Of a stretch of 64,000 nt of DNA, positions 1-8,248 are shown in pieces; the first letter of the stretch is position 1; each line of letters opens with the position of its first letter. The notes under the pieces are model-generated. The model had not been told where the DNA came from. It saw only the letters and a program-made list of their open reading frames with translations, and searched no databases. The position numbers and the translations under genes are program-made. The stretch covers positions 62,001 through 126,000 of the forward strand of contig NZ_SJOP01000006.1 in NCBI RefSeq assembly GCF_004331415.1, read 5' to 3'. The DNA comes from Kosakonia quasisacchari. Lineage in GTDB: Bacteria > Pseudomonadota > Gammaproteobacteria > Enterobacterales > Enterobacteriaceae.

Positions 1-2005
1 TATCGCGCGTCAACTCGCTGTCGGTGGTGAACATCACCAGCGCCTCGCCTTTGCTGGCATCGCTCTTGACCACCGTGGCATGCAGTTTCTCCGGCGAAAC
101 CGCCAGCGCCAGTTGTTCGACAATCTCCAGCGAGATCATCTCCCCGGCGATTTTGGCAAAACGCTTCGCCCGCCCCTGAATCTGCACAAAGCCTTGCTCA
201 TCAAAACGGACAATATCACCGGTGTCATACCAGCCCGCTTCCATTTCGCCGTTGATATTTTCCGCCGTGGGCGCTTCCAGCACGCCGGGATTTTCCACCC
301 GCAGATAACCGGTCATCACGTTGGGCCCTTTCAATTGCAGGCGACCACCGTCTTCAATGCCCGGCACCGCCATTAACCGCGCATCCATGCCAGGTAAAAT
401 CCGCCCGACGGTACCCGGTTTTGCTGCCATCGGTACGTTGATAGAAACCACTGGCGCACACTCGGTCACGCCATAACCTTCAAGGATGCGCAGGCCGAAT
501 TTGTCCTGCCACAGCTGGCGGGTGCTGTCCTGCAATTTTTCAGCACCGGCAACCACATAGCGCAAGCGGAAGAAGTCATACGGGTTGGCAAAACGCGCAT
601 AATTGCCAAGGAACGTCGAGGTGCCAAACAGCACGGTGCAGTTACGGTCATACACCAGTTCAGGAACAATGCGGTAGTGCAACGGGCTCGGATAAAGGAA
701 CACCTCCGCGCCGGTGAATAACGGCGTGAATAACCCCACCGTTAAGCCAAACGAATGGAATAGCGGCAGCGCCGACATGAAGCGGTCATTGGCGGTAAAA
801 TCAGCGATGGTTTTAATCTGCTCAACGTTGGTCAGTAGGCTTTTATGGCTATGCACCACGCCCTTCGGATTGCCCTCTGAACCTGAGGTGAAGAGGATCA
901 GTGCCGGGTCTTCCGGTTTTTGCGGCAGTTGCGCTTTTAATGGCGTCAGCAGATGGCGGAAAATCCACACCTTGTCTTCCCAGGTGACATCGCCTTTTAA
1001 ATCTTCCAGATAAACCCAGCGTACCTGTGTGAGTTGCTCCGGCAGATGCCACAGCTTGCCTTTATCCATAAAAGTACGGGATGTGAAGATGGTTTTAATC
1101 TGCGCTGCGGTAATCGCACTACTCAACCCTTTCATGCCGGCGGTGTAGTTCATCATCGCCGGGATGCGCGCACGCGCAATCGCGCCGAAAATCACCGCCG
1201 CGCTGATGCCGGCATTTGGCAACATCAGGCCGATTTTCTCACCCGGCGCGCTGTATTTATCCAGGATACGGGCAACAAACAGCGATTTGGTCAGCAGCTT
1301 GCGGTAACTATCCGGTGTGAAATTGATGTCTTCAACACAGTGCTTATTAGAGCCATAGCGATGCTTTGCAGAAAGCAACGCTTCAAACAGGGTTTCGCGT
1401 GGGCGCACGGCCATACGCGCTTCCATCATAATTTGATGCAGCATCTCGCCCGCCAGCTTGCGACGGTCGCGCGCACGCGGCGCATCCGGCATCGGTAGAT
1501 GTGTAGGCGGCAGAATATGCAACGTAATACGTGGGAACAGGCGCTGTTTTACCAGCCCTTTGAGGCGGCTGAAGTAAGTTAGCTCCGCACCATCAATACG
1601 CAGTGGGATCACCGTCGCGCCTGATTTTGCCGCCACGAAACCTGCACCGTCGTAAATTTTCATTAATGAGCCGGAAACAGAAATACGGCCTTCCGGGAAA
1701 ATCACTACCGGGCGGCCCTGTTCCACTAACCGCACCAGATGTTTAATCGACATCGGCTTGGTCGGATCCAACGGCACAAAATCAATAATCGAGCTTATCC
1801 AGCGCATGTACCACTGGCTGCTGATGGAGGTGTAGACCGCGAAAACCGGGCGCACTGGCAGAAATAACGCCAGCAAAATGCCATCAATAAAAGAGACATG
1901 GTTAGGGGTGATAAGCACGCGTTCGCCGTGCAGCGCCTGCATGTTGCCGGTCAGTTGTACGCGAAACAACACACGGAACAGACCGCGGAAAAAACCCAGT
2001 AGCAT
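1..2005 (-). CDS. aas: Aas, bifunctional 2-acyl-GPE acyltransferase / acyl-ACP synthetase (partial)
   Basis: Inner-membrane enzyme that re-acylates lysophosphatidylethanolamine using acyl-ACP that it makes itself. The frame starts at an ATG at 2005 behind a good AAGGAG-type site and is open to the window edge. About 668 codons are present, against about 719 residues in E. coli, so only the C-terminal end is missing. The N-terminal part has the PlsC-type acyltransferase motifs (NHVSFIDG and a later FPEGR-like block). The central part has the AMP-binding adenylation signature (FTSGSEG-like, near 880-900 on the plus strand). Position next to omrA/omrB and galR is as in E. coli, which supports the assignment. 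Confidence 0.95.
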   Translation of the reverse strand, partial: MLLGFFRGLFRVLFRVQLTGNMQALHGERVLITPNHVSFIDGILLALFLPVRPVFAVYTSISSQWYMRWISSIIDFVPLDPTKPMSIKHLVRLVEQGRPVVIFPEGRISVSGSLMKIYDGAGFVAAKSGATVIPLRIDGAELTYFSRLKGLVKQRLFPRITLHILPPTHLPMPDAPRARDRRKLAGEMLHQIMMEARMAVRPRETLFEALLSAKHRYGSNKHCVEDINFTPDSYRKLLTKSLFVARILDKYSAPGEKIGLMLPNAGISAAVIFGAIARARIPAMMNYTAGMKGLSSAITAAQIKTIFTSRTFMDKGKLWHLPEQLTQVRWVYLEDLKGDVTWEDKVWIFRHLLTPLKAQLPQKPEDPALILFTSGSEGNPKGVVHSHKSLLTNVEQIKTIADFTANDRFMSALPLFHSFGLTVGLFTPLFTGAEVFLYPSPLHYRIVPELVYDRNCTVLFGTSTFLGNYARFANPYDFFRLRYVVAGAEKLQDSTRQLWQDKFGLRILEGYGVTECAPVVSINVPMAAKPGTVGRILPGMDARLMAVPGIEDGGRLQLKGPNVMTGYLRVENPGVLEAPTAENINGEMEAGWYDTGDIVRFDEQGFVQIQGRAKRFAKIAGEMISLEIVEQLALAVSPEKLHATVVKSDASKGEALVMFTTDSELTRD

Positions 2006-2092
2006 TTCAACTCCTTTTGCCAGTCAATTAAGCAGGTTATCTTCAAATTGTGGCAGATTACATGAGAAGTGCGGCGGGTTAAAACGCGGGCG

Positions 2093-2178
2093 AAAAAAAA
2101 CCTGCGCGTCCGCGCAGGTTGGTGCAAGAAATGAGTACGAAAAGCGTACCGAATAAATCACCAATCAATACCTCTGGG
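2093..2178 (-). ncRNA. omrA: OmrA small regulatory RNA
   Basis: Hfq-dependent sRNA of the EnvZ/OmpR regulon that represses outer-membrane protein and curli mRNAs through its 5' end. Read on the minus strand, the RNA begins CCCAGAGGTATTGATTGGTG, the conserved OmrA/OmrB seed. It ends in a GC-rich hairpin (ACCTGCGCG...CGCGCAGGT) followed by eight T. Its place between aas and galR, with a second copy 110 bp away, matches E. coli. Ends are set by the seed and the T-tract, so they may be off by 1-2 bases. Confidence 0.93.
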
Positions 2179-2288
2179 ACCTTGATTGTCGCGTGCGGCA
2201 CCGCGCCTCACCAGTGGGAAAAAGCAAGAGAGTGAGCCGAAGTGAAACGAGGTGTGTCCATTCGCGATTACTGTTACAGACTAAAGGT

Positions 2289-2373
2289 AAAAAAAAACCT
2301 GCGCATCTGCGCAGGTTGGTGTAATTCGAGTGTGCAACCCTGGGGGTTGCGCTCACCTATCAATACCTCTGGG
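2289..2373 (-). ncRNA. omrB: OmrB small regulatory RNA
   Basis: Paralogue of OmrA in tandem. It shares the 5' seed CCCAGAGGTATTGATAGGTG and the terminator hairpin ACCTGCGCA-N-TGCGCAGGT with its T-tract, but has an unrelated middle. That is the known OmrA/OmrB pattern (shared ends, divergent core). The tandem arrangement is as in E. coli. Confidence 0.92.
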
Positions 2374-2581
2374 AGTTCTACTCTGTCACGGGGGGATACC
2401 CGCCACCAGCGGACAATCGAAACAGCCCTTCGCAAAGTGTAACTAAAGATTGTGCCTGAATTACTTTGCAATTTCCCACGTGTAACGTTTTCACTGATTT
2501 CCTTCGCGTCAGCTCACGTTTGCAGATACCTGCCGGGTAGCTTCCTTGATTACACGTCGCTTTTCCGTAACACTATGCAGC

Positions 2582-2597
2582 GTGTAAACGCTTACCC
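2582..2597. promoter_or_regulatory. GalR/GalS-type operator upstream of galR
   Basis: The sequence GTGTAAACGCTTACCC lies 16 bp before the galR start codon. It matches the gal operator core (GTGTAAACG-N-TTACAC class) in 13-14 positions. This fits autoregulation of galR; the function is inferred from the match and position. Confidence 0.6.
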
Positions 2598-2612
2598 AAA
2601 GGAAGGTGCGTG

Positions 2613-3617
2613 ATGGCGACTATCAAAGATGTCGCGCGGCTGGCAGGAGTTTCGGTCGCAACGGTTTCCCGCGTGATTAACGACTCGCCAAAAGCGAGCG
2701 AAACCTCGCGCCAGGCGGTGCAAAGCGCAATGGATGCGCTCAATTACCACCCGAACGCTAATGCCCGCGCGCTGGCGCAACAGTCCACCGAAACCGTGGG
2801 TCTGGTGGTGGGCGACGTGTCGGACCCTTTTTTCGGTGCAATGGTGAAGGCTGTTGAACAGGTCGCCTCCGCTACCGGGAATTTCTTGCTGATTGGCAAC
2901 GGCTACCATAACGAAGAGAAAGAGCGTAAAGCCATTGAGCAACTTATTCGCCACCGCTGCGCGGCGCTGGTCGTTCACGCCAAAACCCTTCCTGACGATG
3001 AACTCGCCTCGCTGATGAAACAGATGCCGGGCATGGTGTTAATCAACCGCATTTTGCCGGGTTTTGAACAACGCTGTGTGGCTCTGGATGACCGTTACGG
3101 TGCCTGGCTGGCAACGCGCCATCTGATCCAGCAAGGCCATACGCGCATTGCCTATCTCTGCTCCAACCACGCGATTTCTGATGCGGAAGACCGCTTGCAA
3201 GGATATTACGATGCGCTGAAAGAGAATGGTTTGCCCTGTAACGATCGGCTGGTGACGTTTGCCGAGCCGGATGAGAGCGGCGGCGAACAGGCGATGACCG
3301 AGTTGCTCGGTCGCGGGCGTAACTTTACCGCCGTCGCCTGTTATAACGATTCCATGGCCGCGGGTGCCATGGGCGTGCTGAATGACAATGGCATTGATGT
3401 GCCACGTGAGATTTCACTGATTGGCTTCGATGATGTGTTGGTATCGCGCTATGTTCGCCCGCGCTTAACTACCGTGCGCTACCCGATTGTCACCATGGCA
3501 ACACAAGCCGCCGAATTGGCGCTGGCGTTGGCGGAAAACCGCCCGCTGCCGGAAATCACTTACCTTTTCAATCCAACGCTGGTGCGCCGTCATTCGGTGA
3601 TTGCGCTGCAAGAGTAG
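2613..3617 (+). CDS. galR: GalR, galactose operon repressor
   Basis: LacI-family repressor of galactose uptake and metabolism genes that releases DNA on binding galactose. Residues 1-60 form the helix-turn-helix and hinge (TIKDVARLAGVSVATVSRV, then NYHPNANARALA). The rest is a periplasmic-binding-protein-like effector domain with the family motif GFDDVLVSRYVRP. An ATG at 2613 behind GGAAGG fits the family start MATIKDVA; a GTG one codon upstream is also in frame. The length of 334 residues is slightly below the 343 of E. coli, with the difference at the C terminus. The last 28 bp overlap the convergent acetyltransferase gene. Confidence 0.95.
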   Translation: MATIKDVARLAGVSVATVSRVINDSPKASETSRQAVQSAMDALNYHPNANARALAQQSTETVGLVVGDVSDPFFGAMVKAVEQVASATGNFLLIGNGYHNEEKERKAIEQLIRHRCAALVVHAKTLPDDELASLMKQMPGMVLINRILPGFEQRCVALDDRYGAWLATRHLIQQGHTRIAYLCSNHAISDAEDRLQGYYDALKENGLPCNDRLVTFAEPDESGGEQAMTELLGRGRNFTAVACYNDSMAAGAMGVLNDNGIDVPREISLIGFDDVLVSRYVRPRLTTVRYPIVTMATQAAELALALAENRPLPEITYLFNPTLVRRHSVIALQE

Positions 3618-4054
3618 CGGTACAAGTGCACGGTCTTGTCCGGATACTCAAGACCGTCGCCGATGTAGCGCCAGCCAAAACGCTCGTAAAAATCACGACA
3701 CGCCGAGTAAAGATGCAGCTCCTGAAAACCCATCGCTTTCGCCTGCTCGATAACATGGCGCTGTAACTGCCCGGCAAGCCCCTGCCCGCGAGCGCTCTCT
3801 TTCACATATAACGCCGCCAGCCACGGAAACAGATCCTGGCGGCTTATCAAATCGCAGCGCCACAGCCCGACGGTTCCCAGCAGTTGATCATCGTCAACCA
3901 GGACATAAGTCAGCGGCAACTGCCCCGGCCGCTGGCTGTGGGCGATGATACTGGCGAAGAAATCACGCGGCAGCGAATCGCCAAACTCATGCCATAACCA
4001 GTCCACCACCTGCTCTTCGAAGTGTGGCGCTTCGTAAAGGGGAATAATCTTCAT
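3590..4054 (-). CDS. GNAT-family N-acetyltransferase
   Basis: A 154-residue cytoplasmic acetyltransferase of the GNAT fold; the substrate is unknown. The acetyl-CoA-binding motif A is visible as ALYVKESARGQGLAGQL near residues 81-97 (R/Q-x-x-G-x-G/A pattern). A following stretch (LHLYSACRDFYERFGWR) is typical of motif B. Its start codon overlaps the stop of the upstream GntR regulator by 4 bp, so the two are translationally coupled. It is the last gene of the beta-glucoside PTS operon. Its 3' end overlaps galR by 28 bp, marking the left junction of the inserted block. Confidence 0.85.
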   Translation of the reverse strand: MKIIPLYEAPHFEEQVVDWLWHEFGDSLPRDFFASIIAHSQRPGQLPLTYVLVDDDQLLGTVGLWRCDLISRQDLFPWLAALYVKESARGQGLAGQLQRHVIEQAKAMGFQELHLYSACRDFYERFGWRYIGDGLEYPDKTVHLYRYSCSAITE

Positions 4055-4824
4055 ACGATCTTTCCTTGGAAAATCGGTACCGACTCAAACAGGTAGCCAT
4101 CAAAGTCTGGCGCATCTTCATCGGAAAGCTCCAGCAGGCTCTTTTTGACATTTTCGAGGTGCTGCCACATGGCTTGCCATGCGCCCATCACATCGCGACG
4201 GCGCAGCGCTGCCAGCAGAGTCTGCCGGTCGCCCAGCCATTTCAGGCGATACGGGCGGCTGGCAATATGCACGTTGAATTGTTGCCACAGCGGGCTGCTG
4301 TCCATGTGGTGCCAGATACTCTCCACCGTCGCCAACAGCATTTGGTTTTGCGATGCGCCAGCCAGCACCAGGTGGAACATTTTGCTGTTGTCCTGCGAGG
4401 TGTCATTCATCGCAATGGCGCGCTGCTCTTGCTCAAGAATGCGCCGAAGATTATCGATATCCGCGCGCGTCGCCATTTTGGCGGCAAAAGCGGCGATATT
4501 ACTCTCCAGCAGTTGTCGCGCCTGTAAGATCTCAAACGGGCCAACATCGCTACTTAAAAAGCGCTCCTCTTCGTTTTCATGCTCCTGCGGAATACGCATC
4601 ACATAAACACCGGAACCCTGGCGAATATCCACCGTGCCTTGCAACTCCAGCATCAGCAATGCTTCACGCACGATGGTGCGGCTAACGCCATATTTTTCGG
4701 CGATATTGCGCTCCGGCGGCAGACGGGAACCCACGGGGTAATGCCCCTGGATTATCTGCTCGCGTAAATCTTCGCCAATCTCCTGGTACTGTTTTTTTTC
4801 CGGCGGGACGACGGCCTTCTCCAC
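4051..4824 (-). CDS. GntR/FadR-family regulator resembling UxuR/ExuR
   Basis: Transcription factor of 257 residues with an N-terminal winged helix (LPPERNIAEKYGVSRTIV) and a C-terminal FCD effector domain. Several stretches match the hexuronate regulators UxuR and ExuR closely, e.g. GPFEILQARQLLESNIAAFA and the C-terminal MWQHLENVKKSLLE. Translation starts at a GTG (4824) with AGGTGA upstream. It lies downstream of the PTS IIB gene in the same operon and probably regulates it. UxuR-like palindromes (TTGGYATWCCA) occur three times in the operon promoter, consistent with this protein being their reader. The effector is unknown; a phospho-beta-glycoside or a uronate conjugate is possible. Confidence 0.85.
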   Translation of the reverse strand: MEKAVVPPEKKQYQEIGEDLREQIIQGHYPVGSRLPPERNIAEKYGVSRTIVREALLMLELQGTVDIRQGSGVYVMRIPQEHENEEERFLSSDVGPFEILQARQLLESNIAAFAAKMATRADIDNLRRILEQEQRAIAMNDTSQDNSKMFHLVLAGASQNQMLLATVESIWHHMDSSPLWQQFNVHIASRPYRLKWLGDRQTLLAALRRRDVMGAWQAMWQHLENVKKSLLELSDEDAPDFDGYLFESVPIFQGKIV

Positions 4825-4853
4825 AATATCACCTGCAAGTCTGAGTTATCGCT

Positions 4854-4876
4854 CAGGCCGGGCGCGCCCCGGCCTG
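4854..4876 (-). terminator. GC-rich hairpin between PTS IIB and regulator genes
   Basis: Perfect 9-bp stem (CAGGCCGGG / CCCGGCCTG) with a 5-nt loop in the 58-bp gap between the IIB and GntR genes. No T-run follows, so it is more likely an attenuator or an RNA-stability hairpin than a full terminator. Confidence 0.5.
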
Positions 4877-4882
4877 TCGGCG

Positions 4883-5200
4883 CTATCTTACCAAAGCCAG
4901 CGCCTGATCGAGAACTTTCGCGCCGTTTAAGGTGCCGTAAGCCACCGAATCGATCACATCAATCGGAATGCCGTATTCGTCGGTCAGTTTTTTATTTTCC
5001 GCCAGCTTAAAGCGCACCTGTGGCCCCAGCAGTACAGCGGTTATCTCGGCGGCGTAGCTTTGCAGCTCGTCGCGCAGGGATTGCTCTGCAATGGCGTAGA
5101 TCTTCAGCTCAAGGCCGCGCTCCGCCGCCACTTTTTCCATTTTGGTCACCACCAGCGATGTGGACATCCCGGCGGAGCAGCACAACACAATACGTTTCAT
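4883..5200 (-). CDS. PTS lactose/cellobiose-type EIIB
   Basis: A 105-residue cytoplasmic phosphotransfer subunit that passes phosphate from EIIA to the incoming sugar at EIIC. The phosphocysteine motif LCCSAGMSTSL is at residues 6-16; Cys8 aligns with the active cysteine of ChbB/CelA proteins. It lies 9 bp after the GH1 glucosidase gene in the IIC-glucosidase-IIB-regulator operon. No EIIA of this family is encoded nearby, so phosphate must come from an EIIA elsewhere, for example that of the chitobiose system. Confidence 0.92.
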   Translation of the reverse strand: MKRIVLCCSAGMSTSLVVTKMEKVAAERGLELKIYAIAEQSLRDELQSYAAEITAVLLGPQVRFKLAENKKLTDEYGIPIDVIDSVAYGTLNGAKVLDQALALVR

Positions 5201-5209
5201 GGTGGCTCC

Positions 5210-6637
5210 TTATTTCCATTCGTCATCAATAGTCAGGGTAAGCTGGCGTTCATCGCCCAGCTTGCGAAACCAGGCGGCAGACTTTTTCAGCCGGCGGTCG
5301 CGGTTGTTTTGCAGGTCGATCTCAATCAGGCCATAGCGGTTTTTAAACGCGTTCATTGGCGAGACGTTATCGGTAAACGCCCACAACATGTAACCCTGGC
5401 AGTTCGCGCCCGCTTCTCTGGCGCGCAGCGTTTGGTATAAATGTGCGGCAATAAAATCAATGCGGTAATCGTCCTCAATGGTGCCCGCCGCGTTGCGAAA
5501 CTGCCCTTCGTTCTCAATACCCATGCCGCTTTCTGCAACAAACCACGGAATGTTGCCGTAGTCGTTTTTGATGCGCATCGCCATGTCATAAATGATCTCC
5601 GGCAGGATCTCCCAGCCGCGCGATTTGTTCATTTTTCTGCCCGGCAACTCAAAAGGCTCGTAGTAGTAGGCCGGGTGGAAAGGCGTTTCCGGGTGCCAGG
5701 CGCGCGACGGCGCTTTTACACGATGCGGGTAATAGAGGTTAATACCGAGTTCATCAACGGTGTTGTCACGAATGATCGCCAGCTCTTCCTCGCTGTAATC
5801 CCACTGCACCTGGTGTTTTTCCAGCAACTGGAACAACTCCGGTGGATAGTGGCCTTTCACCATTGGGTCAAGAAAGATGCGGTTATAGAACAGATCGTAG
5901 CGCTCGGCGGCCAGCACATCGTGCGCCGCGCGTGAACGCGGGTAAGTCACTTCCGGGTTGAGAATGCAGCCCACGGTGCCTTGATAACCCTTCTCGCGAA
6001 ACAGCTTCACCACTTTCGCGGTAGCAAGGTTTTTATGGTGATTCCACTGCATCCAGGTTCCGGTGTTCTGCTCATAAGGCCAGCGCAGCGCATCCAGGTA
6101 AACGCGGGTTTGCACCACAATCGGCTCGTTGAAGGTGAACCAGCGGGTAACTTTATGGTGAAAACGCTCAAACACCTTTTCGACATACAGCAGATACAGC
6201 TCAACCACTTTTTTTGACGCCCAGCCGCCGTAGGTTTCCAGCAAATAACCCGGCAGTTCGTAATGTTCCAGGCAGATCATCGGCACAATGCCGTGGCGCT
6301 GCATCTCGTCAAACAGTTCGTCGTAATACGCGGCATAGCGTTCATCGACCACGCCGTTTTCATAATCAGTAAGAAAGCGCGACCAGTTGATTGACGTGCG
6401 ATAGTGAGTCAGCCCCGCCTGTTTCATCAGTTGCACATCGTCACGAAAACGCTGGTAGAAATTGGTCGCCACTGCCGGGCCGTAACCGTCGTGCCAGACG
6501 TGACGATCGTTTTTGTACCAGAGATCGGGCCAGGAATCCTGGCCCTCCCGTTTGTCGACCCAGCCTTCGGTTTGCCAGGCTGAGGCCGCCGCGCCCAGGA
6601 TAAACGACGGCGGTATGGCAATAGTTTTCTTGCTCAT
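5210..6637 (-). CDS. Glycoside hydrolase family 1, probable 6-phospho-beta-glucosidase
   Basis: Cytoplasmic enzyme of 475 residues expected to cleave the phosphorylated disaccharide delivered by the neighbouring PTS. GH1 features are the acid/base motif FTFNEP and a nucleophile motif near the C-terminal third reading FVAESGMGIE, where most relatives have ENG. The N terminus carries ILGAAASAWQTEG (family: FxxGxATSAYQxEG). The frame is open 22 codons upstream, but the ATG at 6637 follows GAGGAT with good spacing and gives the family N terminus. It lies 7 bp after the IIC gene. Whether the substrate is cellobiose, an aryl-glucoside or another beta-glycoside cannot be told. Confidence 0.9.
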   Translation of the reverse strand: MSKKTIAIPPSFILGAAASAWQTEGWVDKREGQDSWPDLWYKNDRHVWHDGYGPAVATNFYQRFRDDVQLMKQAGLTHYRTSINWSRFLTDYENGVVDERYAAYYDELFDEMQRHGIVPMICLEHYELPGYLLETYGGWASKKVVELYLLYVEKVFERFHHKVTRWFTFNEPIVVQTRVYLDALRWPYEQNTGTWMQWNHHKNLATAKVVKLFREKGYQGTVGCILNPEVTYPRSRAAHDVLAAERYDLFYNRIFLDPMVKGHYPPELFQLLEKHQVQWDYSEEELAIIRDNTVDELGINLYYPHRVKAPSRAWHPETPFHPAYYYEPFELPGRKMNKSRGWEILPEIIYDMAMRIKNDYGNIPWFVAESGMGIENEGQFRNAAGTIEDDYRIDFIAAHLYQTLRAREAGANCQGYMLWAFTDNVSPMNAFKNRYGLIEIDLQNNRDRRLKKSAAWFRKLGDERQLTLTIDDEWK

Positions 6638-6644
6638 TACATCC

Positions 6645-7973
6645 TCAGGCGTTGTTAGAGGCTTCGGCTTGTAGTTGCGCTTGTTCGGCGCGGCGAGAGG
6701 CAATTTTCACAAACGGCAGATAGATAATGACGGAAGTAATAATGCAGATAAGCTGCGTCACCACCGCACCCATTGAACCGGCGGTCGACAGCCAGGCGTT
6801 GATCAATGGCGGCGTCGTCCACGGCACCATCACCACCGCTTTGCCGGCAAAGCCAGTCACCGTGGCGAAATAACCGATCGAGCCGGTTACCAGCGGGGTG
6901 ATGATAAACGGGATCGCGAGAATCGGGTTAAGCATGATCGGCATGCCGAAAATAACCGGCTCGTTAATATTAAATACTCCTGGCCCGATGGAGAGTTTGG
7001 CGATCTCTTTCATCTCTTTACGCTTGGTGGCGATCATCACCGCAATCAGCAAGCCGATGGTTAAACCCGAGCCACCGATACTCATATACACATCCCAGAA
7101 CGGCATGGTGATGATGTTCGGCACCTCTTTGCCCTGCTCAAAGGCGCTCATATTAACGGTGATCGCGCCCAGCAGCAGCGGTTCGCGGATAGGCTTAATC
7201 ATCTGGTTACCGTGGATACCGATAACCCAGAACAGTTGCGCCACAAACATCAGCAGCAAAATACCGGGCAGGCTTTGCACCACGCGCTCCAGCGGCTGTT
7301 GCACCACCTGGTAAACGGCGTCATACAGGTACATGCCGGTCACCTGGTGGAAAACAAAACCGAAGGTGGCAATTACCGTAGTGGTGATGATCGCCGGGAT
7401 CAGGGCCGAAAACGAAGCAGAAACGTTGGGCGGCACGGTGTCCGGCATTTTGATCTTCAGCCCATCGCGGTTTTCCAGCCAGCAGTAAATTTCCACCGAC
7501 AAAATAGCGATAAACATGCCGAGGAACAGGCTACGGGTATCGGAGAACTGGCGCAGCAGCACGTCTTTCACCACGTGCATCTGCCCGTCTACCAGCATTT
7601 CTACGGTGGTTGGCGTGACGCAGATAAAACATATCACCGCCAGTAAACCGGGAAACAGCGTCTTAATACCGTTGATACGCCCGAGTTCAATACCGATTAA
7701 GAACACCGCGCCAATGTTGAGAAAGTTCAGCGTGGCGTAGTTAATCGCACTGGTGATCGGCTTTAACGCCGCGAGAAAGGAGAGTGACTGGAAGCTGGCG
7801 AGGCCGTTTTTCGGATCCAGCACCATATTGGAGATCAGGACGGAAAATGCGCCGACGATGATCACCGGCATCAGGGTAATAAACGAAGCTTTGATCGCCA
7901 TGATATAGCGATAGCTGTTGAACTTTGTCGCAAAACTACCCAGAGAATCGATGAGTTTTTCTTGTAGAGCCAT
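6645..7973 (-). CDS. PTS lactose/cellobiose-family EIIC permease
   Basis: A 442-residue inner-membrane permease, first gene of the operon, that imports and phosphorylates a beta-glycoside together with the IIB subunit. It has about ten hydrophobic segments and the family signature FNINEPVIFGMPI in its C-terminal half. The N-terminal SYRYIMAIKASFITLMPVII is typical of ChbC/CelB proteins. The length is normal for a free IIC. The 275-bp region upstream holds three UxuR-like operator palindromes and separates it from the divergent LacI-type regulator. Confidence 0.92.
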   Translation of the reverse strand: MALQEKLIDSLGSFATKFNSYRYIMAIKASFITLMPVIIVGAFSVLISNMVLDPKNGLASFQSLSFLAALKPITSAINYATLNFLNIGAVFLIGIELGRINGIKTLFPGLLAVICFICVTPTTVEMLVDGQMHVVKDVLLRQFSDTRSLFLGMFIAILSVEIYCWLENRDGLKIKMPDTVPPNVSASFSALIPAIITTTVIATFGFVFHQVTGMYLYDAVYQVVQQPLERVVQSLPGILLLMFVAQLFWVIGIHGNQMIKPIREPLLLGAITVNMSAFEQGKEVPNIITMPFWDVYMSIGGSGLTIGLLIAVMIATKRKEMKEIAKLSIGPGVFNINEPVIFGMPIMLNPILAIPFIITPLVTGSIGYFATVTGFAGKAVVMVPWTTPPLINAWLSTAGSMGAVVTQLICIITSVIIYLPFVKIASRRAEQAQLQAEASNNA

Positions 7974-8031
7974 GAGTTAACACCTCAGTAAAGGGGCTTT
8001 TTTATCGATGCAGGGATACAGCACAGTCCCA

Positions 8032-8045
8032 TTTGGCATACCAAA
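8032..8045. promoter_or_regulatory. UxuR-like operator palindrome O1
   Basis: TTTGGCATACCAAA is 12/14 self-complementary and close to the TTGGTATACCAA consensus of UxuR/ExuR. It is centred 65 bp upstream of the IIC start codon. Confidence 0.6.
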
Positions 8046-8094
8046 AATAGCCATACATAGGAGAAAGTTCTGTGACGAGGCTCGCAACCCGCAT

Positions 8095-8108
8095 TCTGGT
8101 ATTCCAAA
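8095..8108. promoter_or_regulatory. UxuR-like operator palindrome O2
   Basis: TCTGGTATTCCAAA has the same TGGYATWCCA core as O1. Its centre is 63 bp from that of O1, i.e. six helical turns. Confidence 0.55.
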
Positions 8109-8125
8109 ACGAGACGAAAGCCAAC

Positions 8126-8139
8126 ATTGGCATACCACC
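8126..8139. promoter_or_regulatory. UxuR-like operator palindrome O3
   Basis: ATTGGCATACCACC repeats the TTGGCATACCA core of O1. Its centre is 31 bp from that of O2, about three helical turns, so all three sites face the same side of the DNA. Confidence 0.55.
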
Positions 8140-8220
8140 TTACCGTTAGCAGGGATTTTCGACACTTAGCGCAAACCGTAACGGCTGGCCTTAACCCGTG
8201 AAATGAGTGTGGTAAACTGC

Positions 8221-8237
8221 GTTTCATTACGCGAAAC
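8221..8237. promoter_or_regulatory. Inverted repeat before LacI-type regulator gene
   Basis: GTTTC-N7-GAAAC lies 11 bp before the start codon of the LacI-family gene. It is a plausible autoregulatory operator, based only on symmetry and position. Confidence 0.35.
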
Positions 8238-8248
8238 GAGAACTCGTC

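Noticed and set aside
1034..1498. 154-codon plus-strand frame inside aas
   Set aside because: It is antisense to a strongly conserved gene and has no ribosome site.
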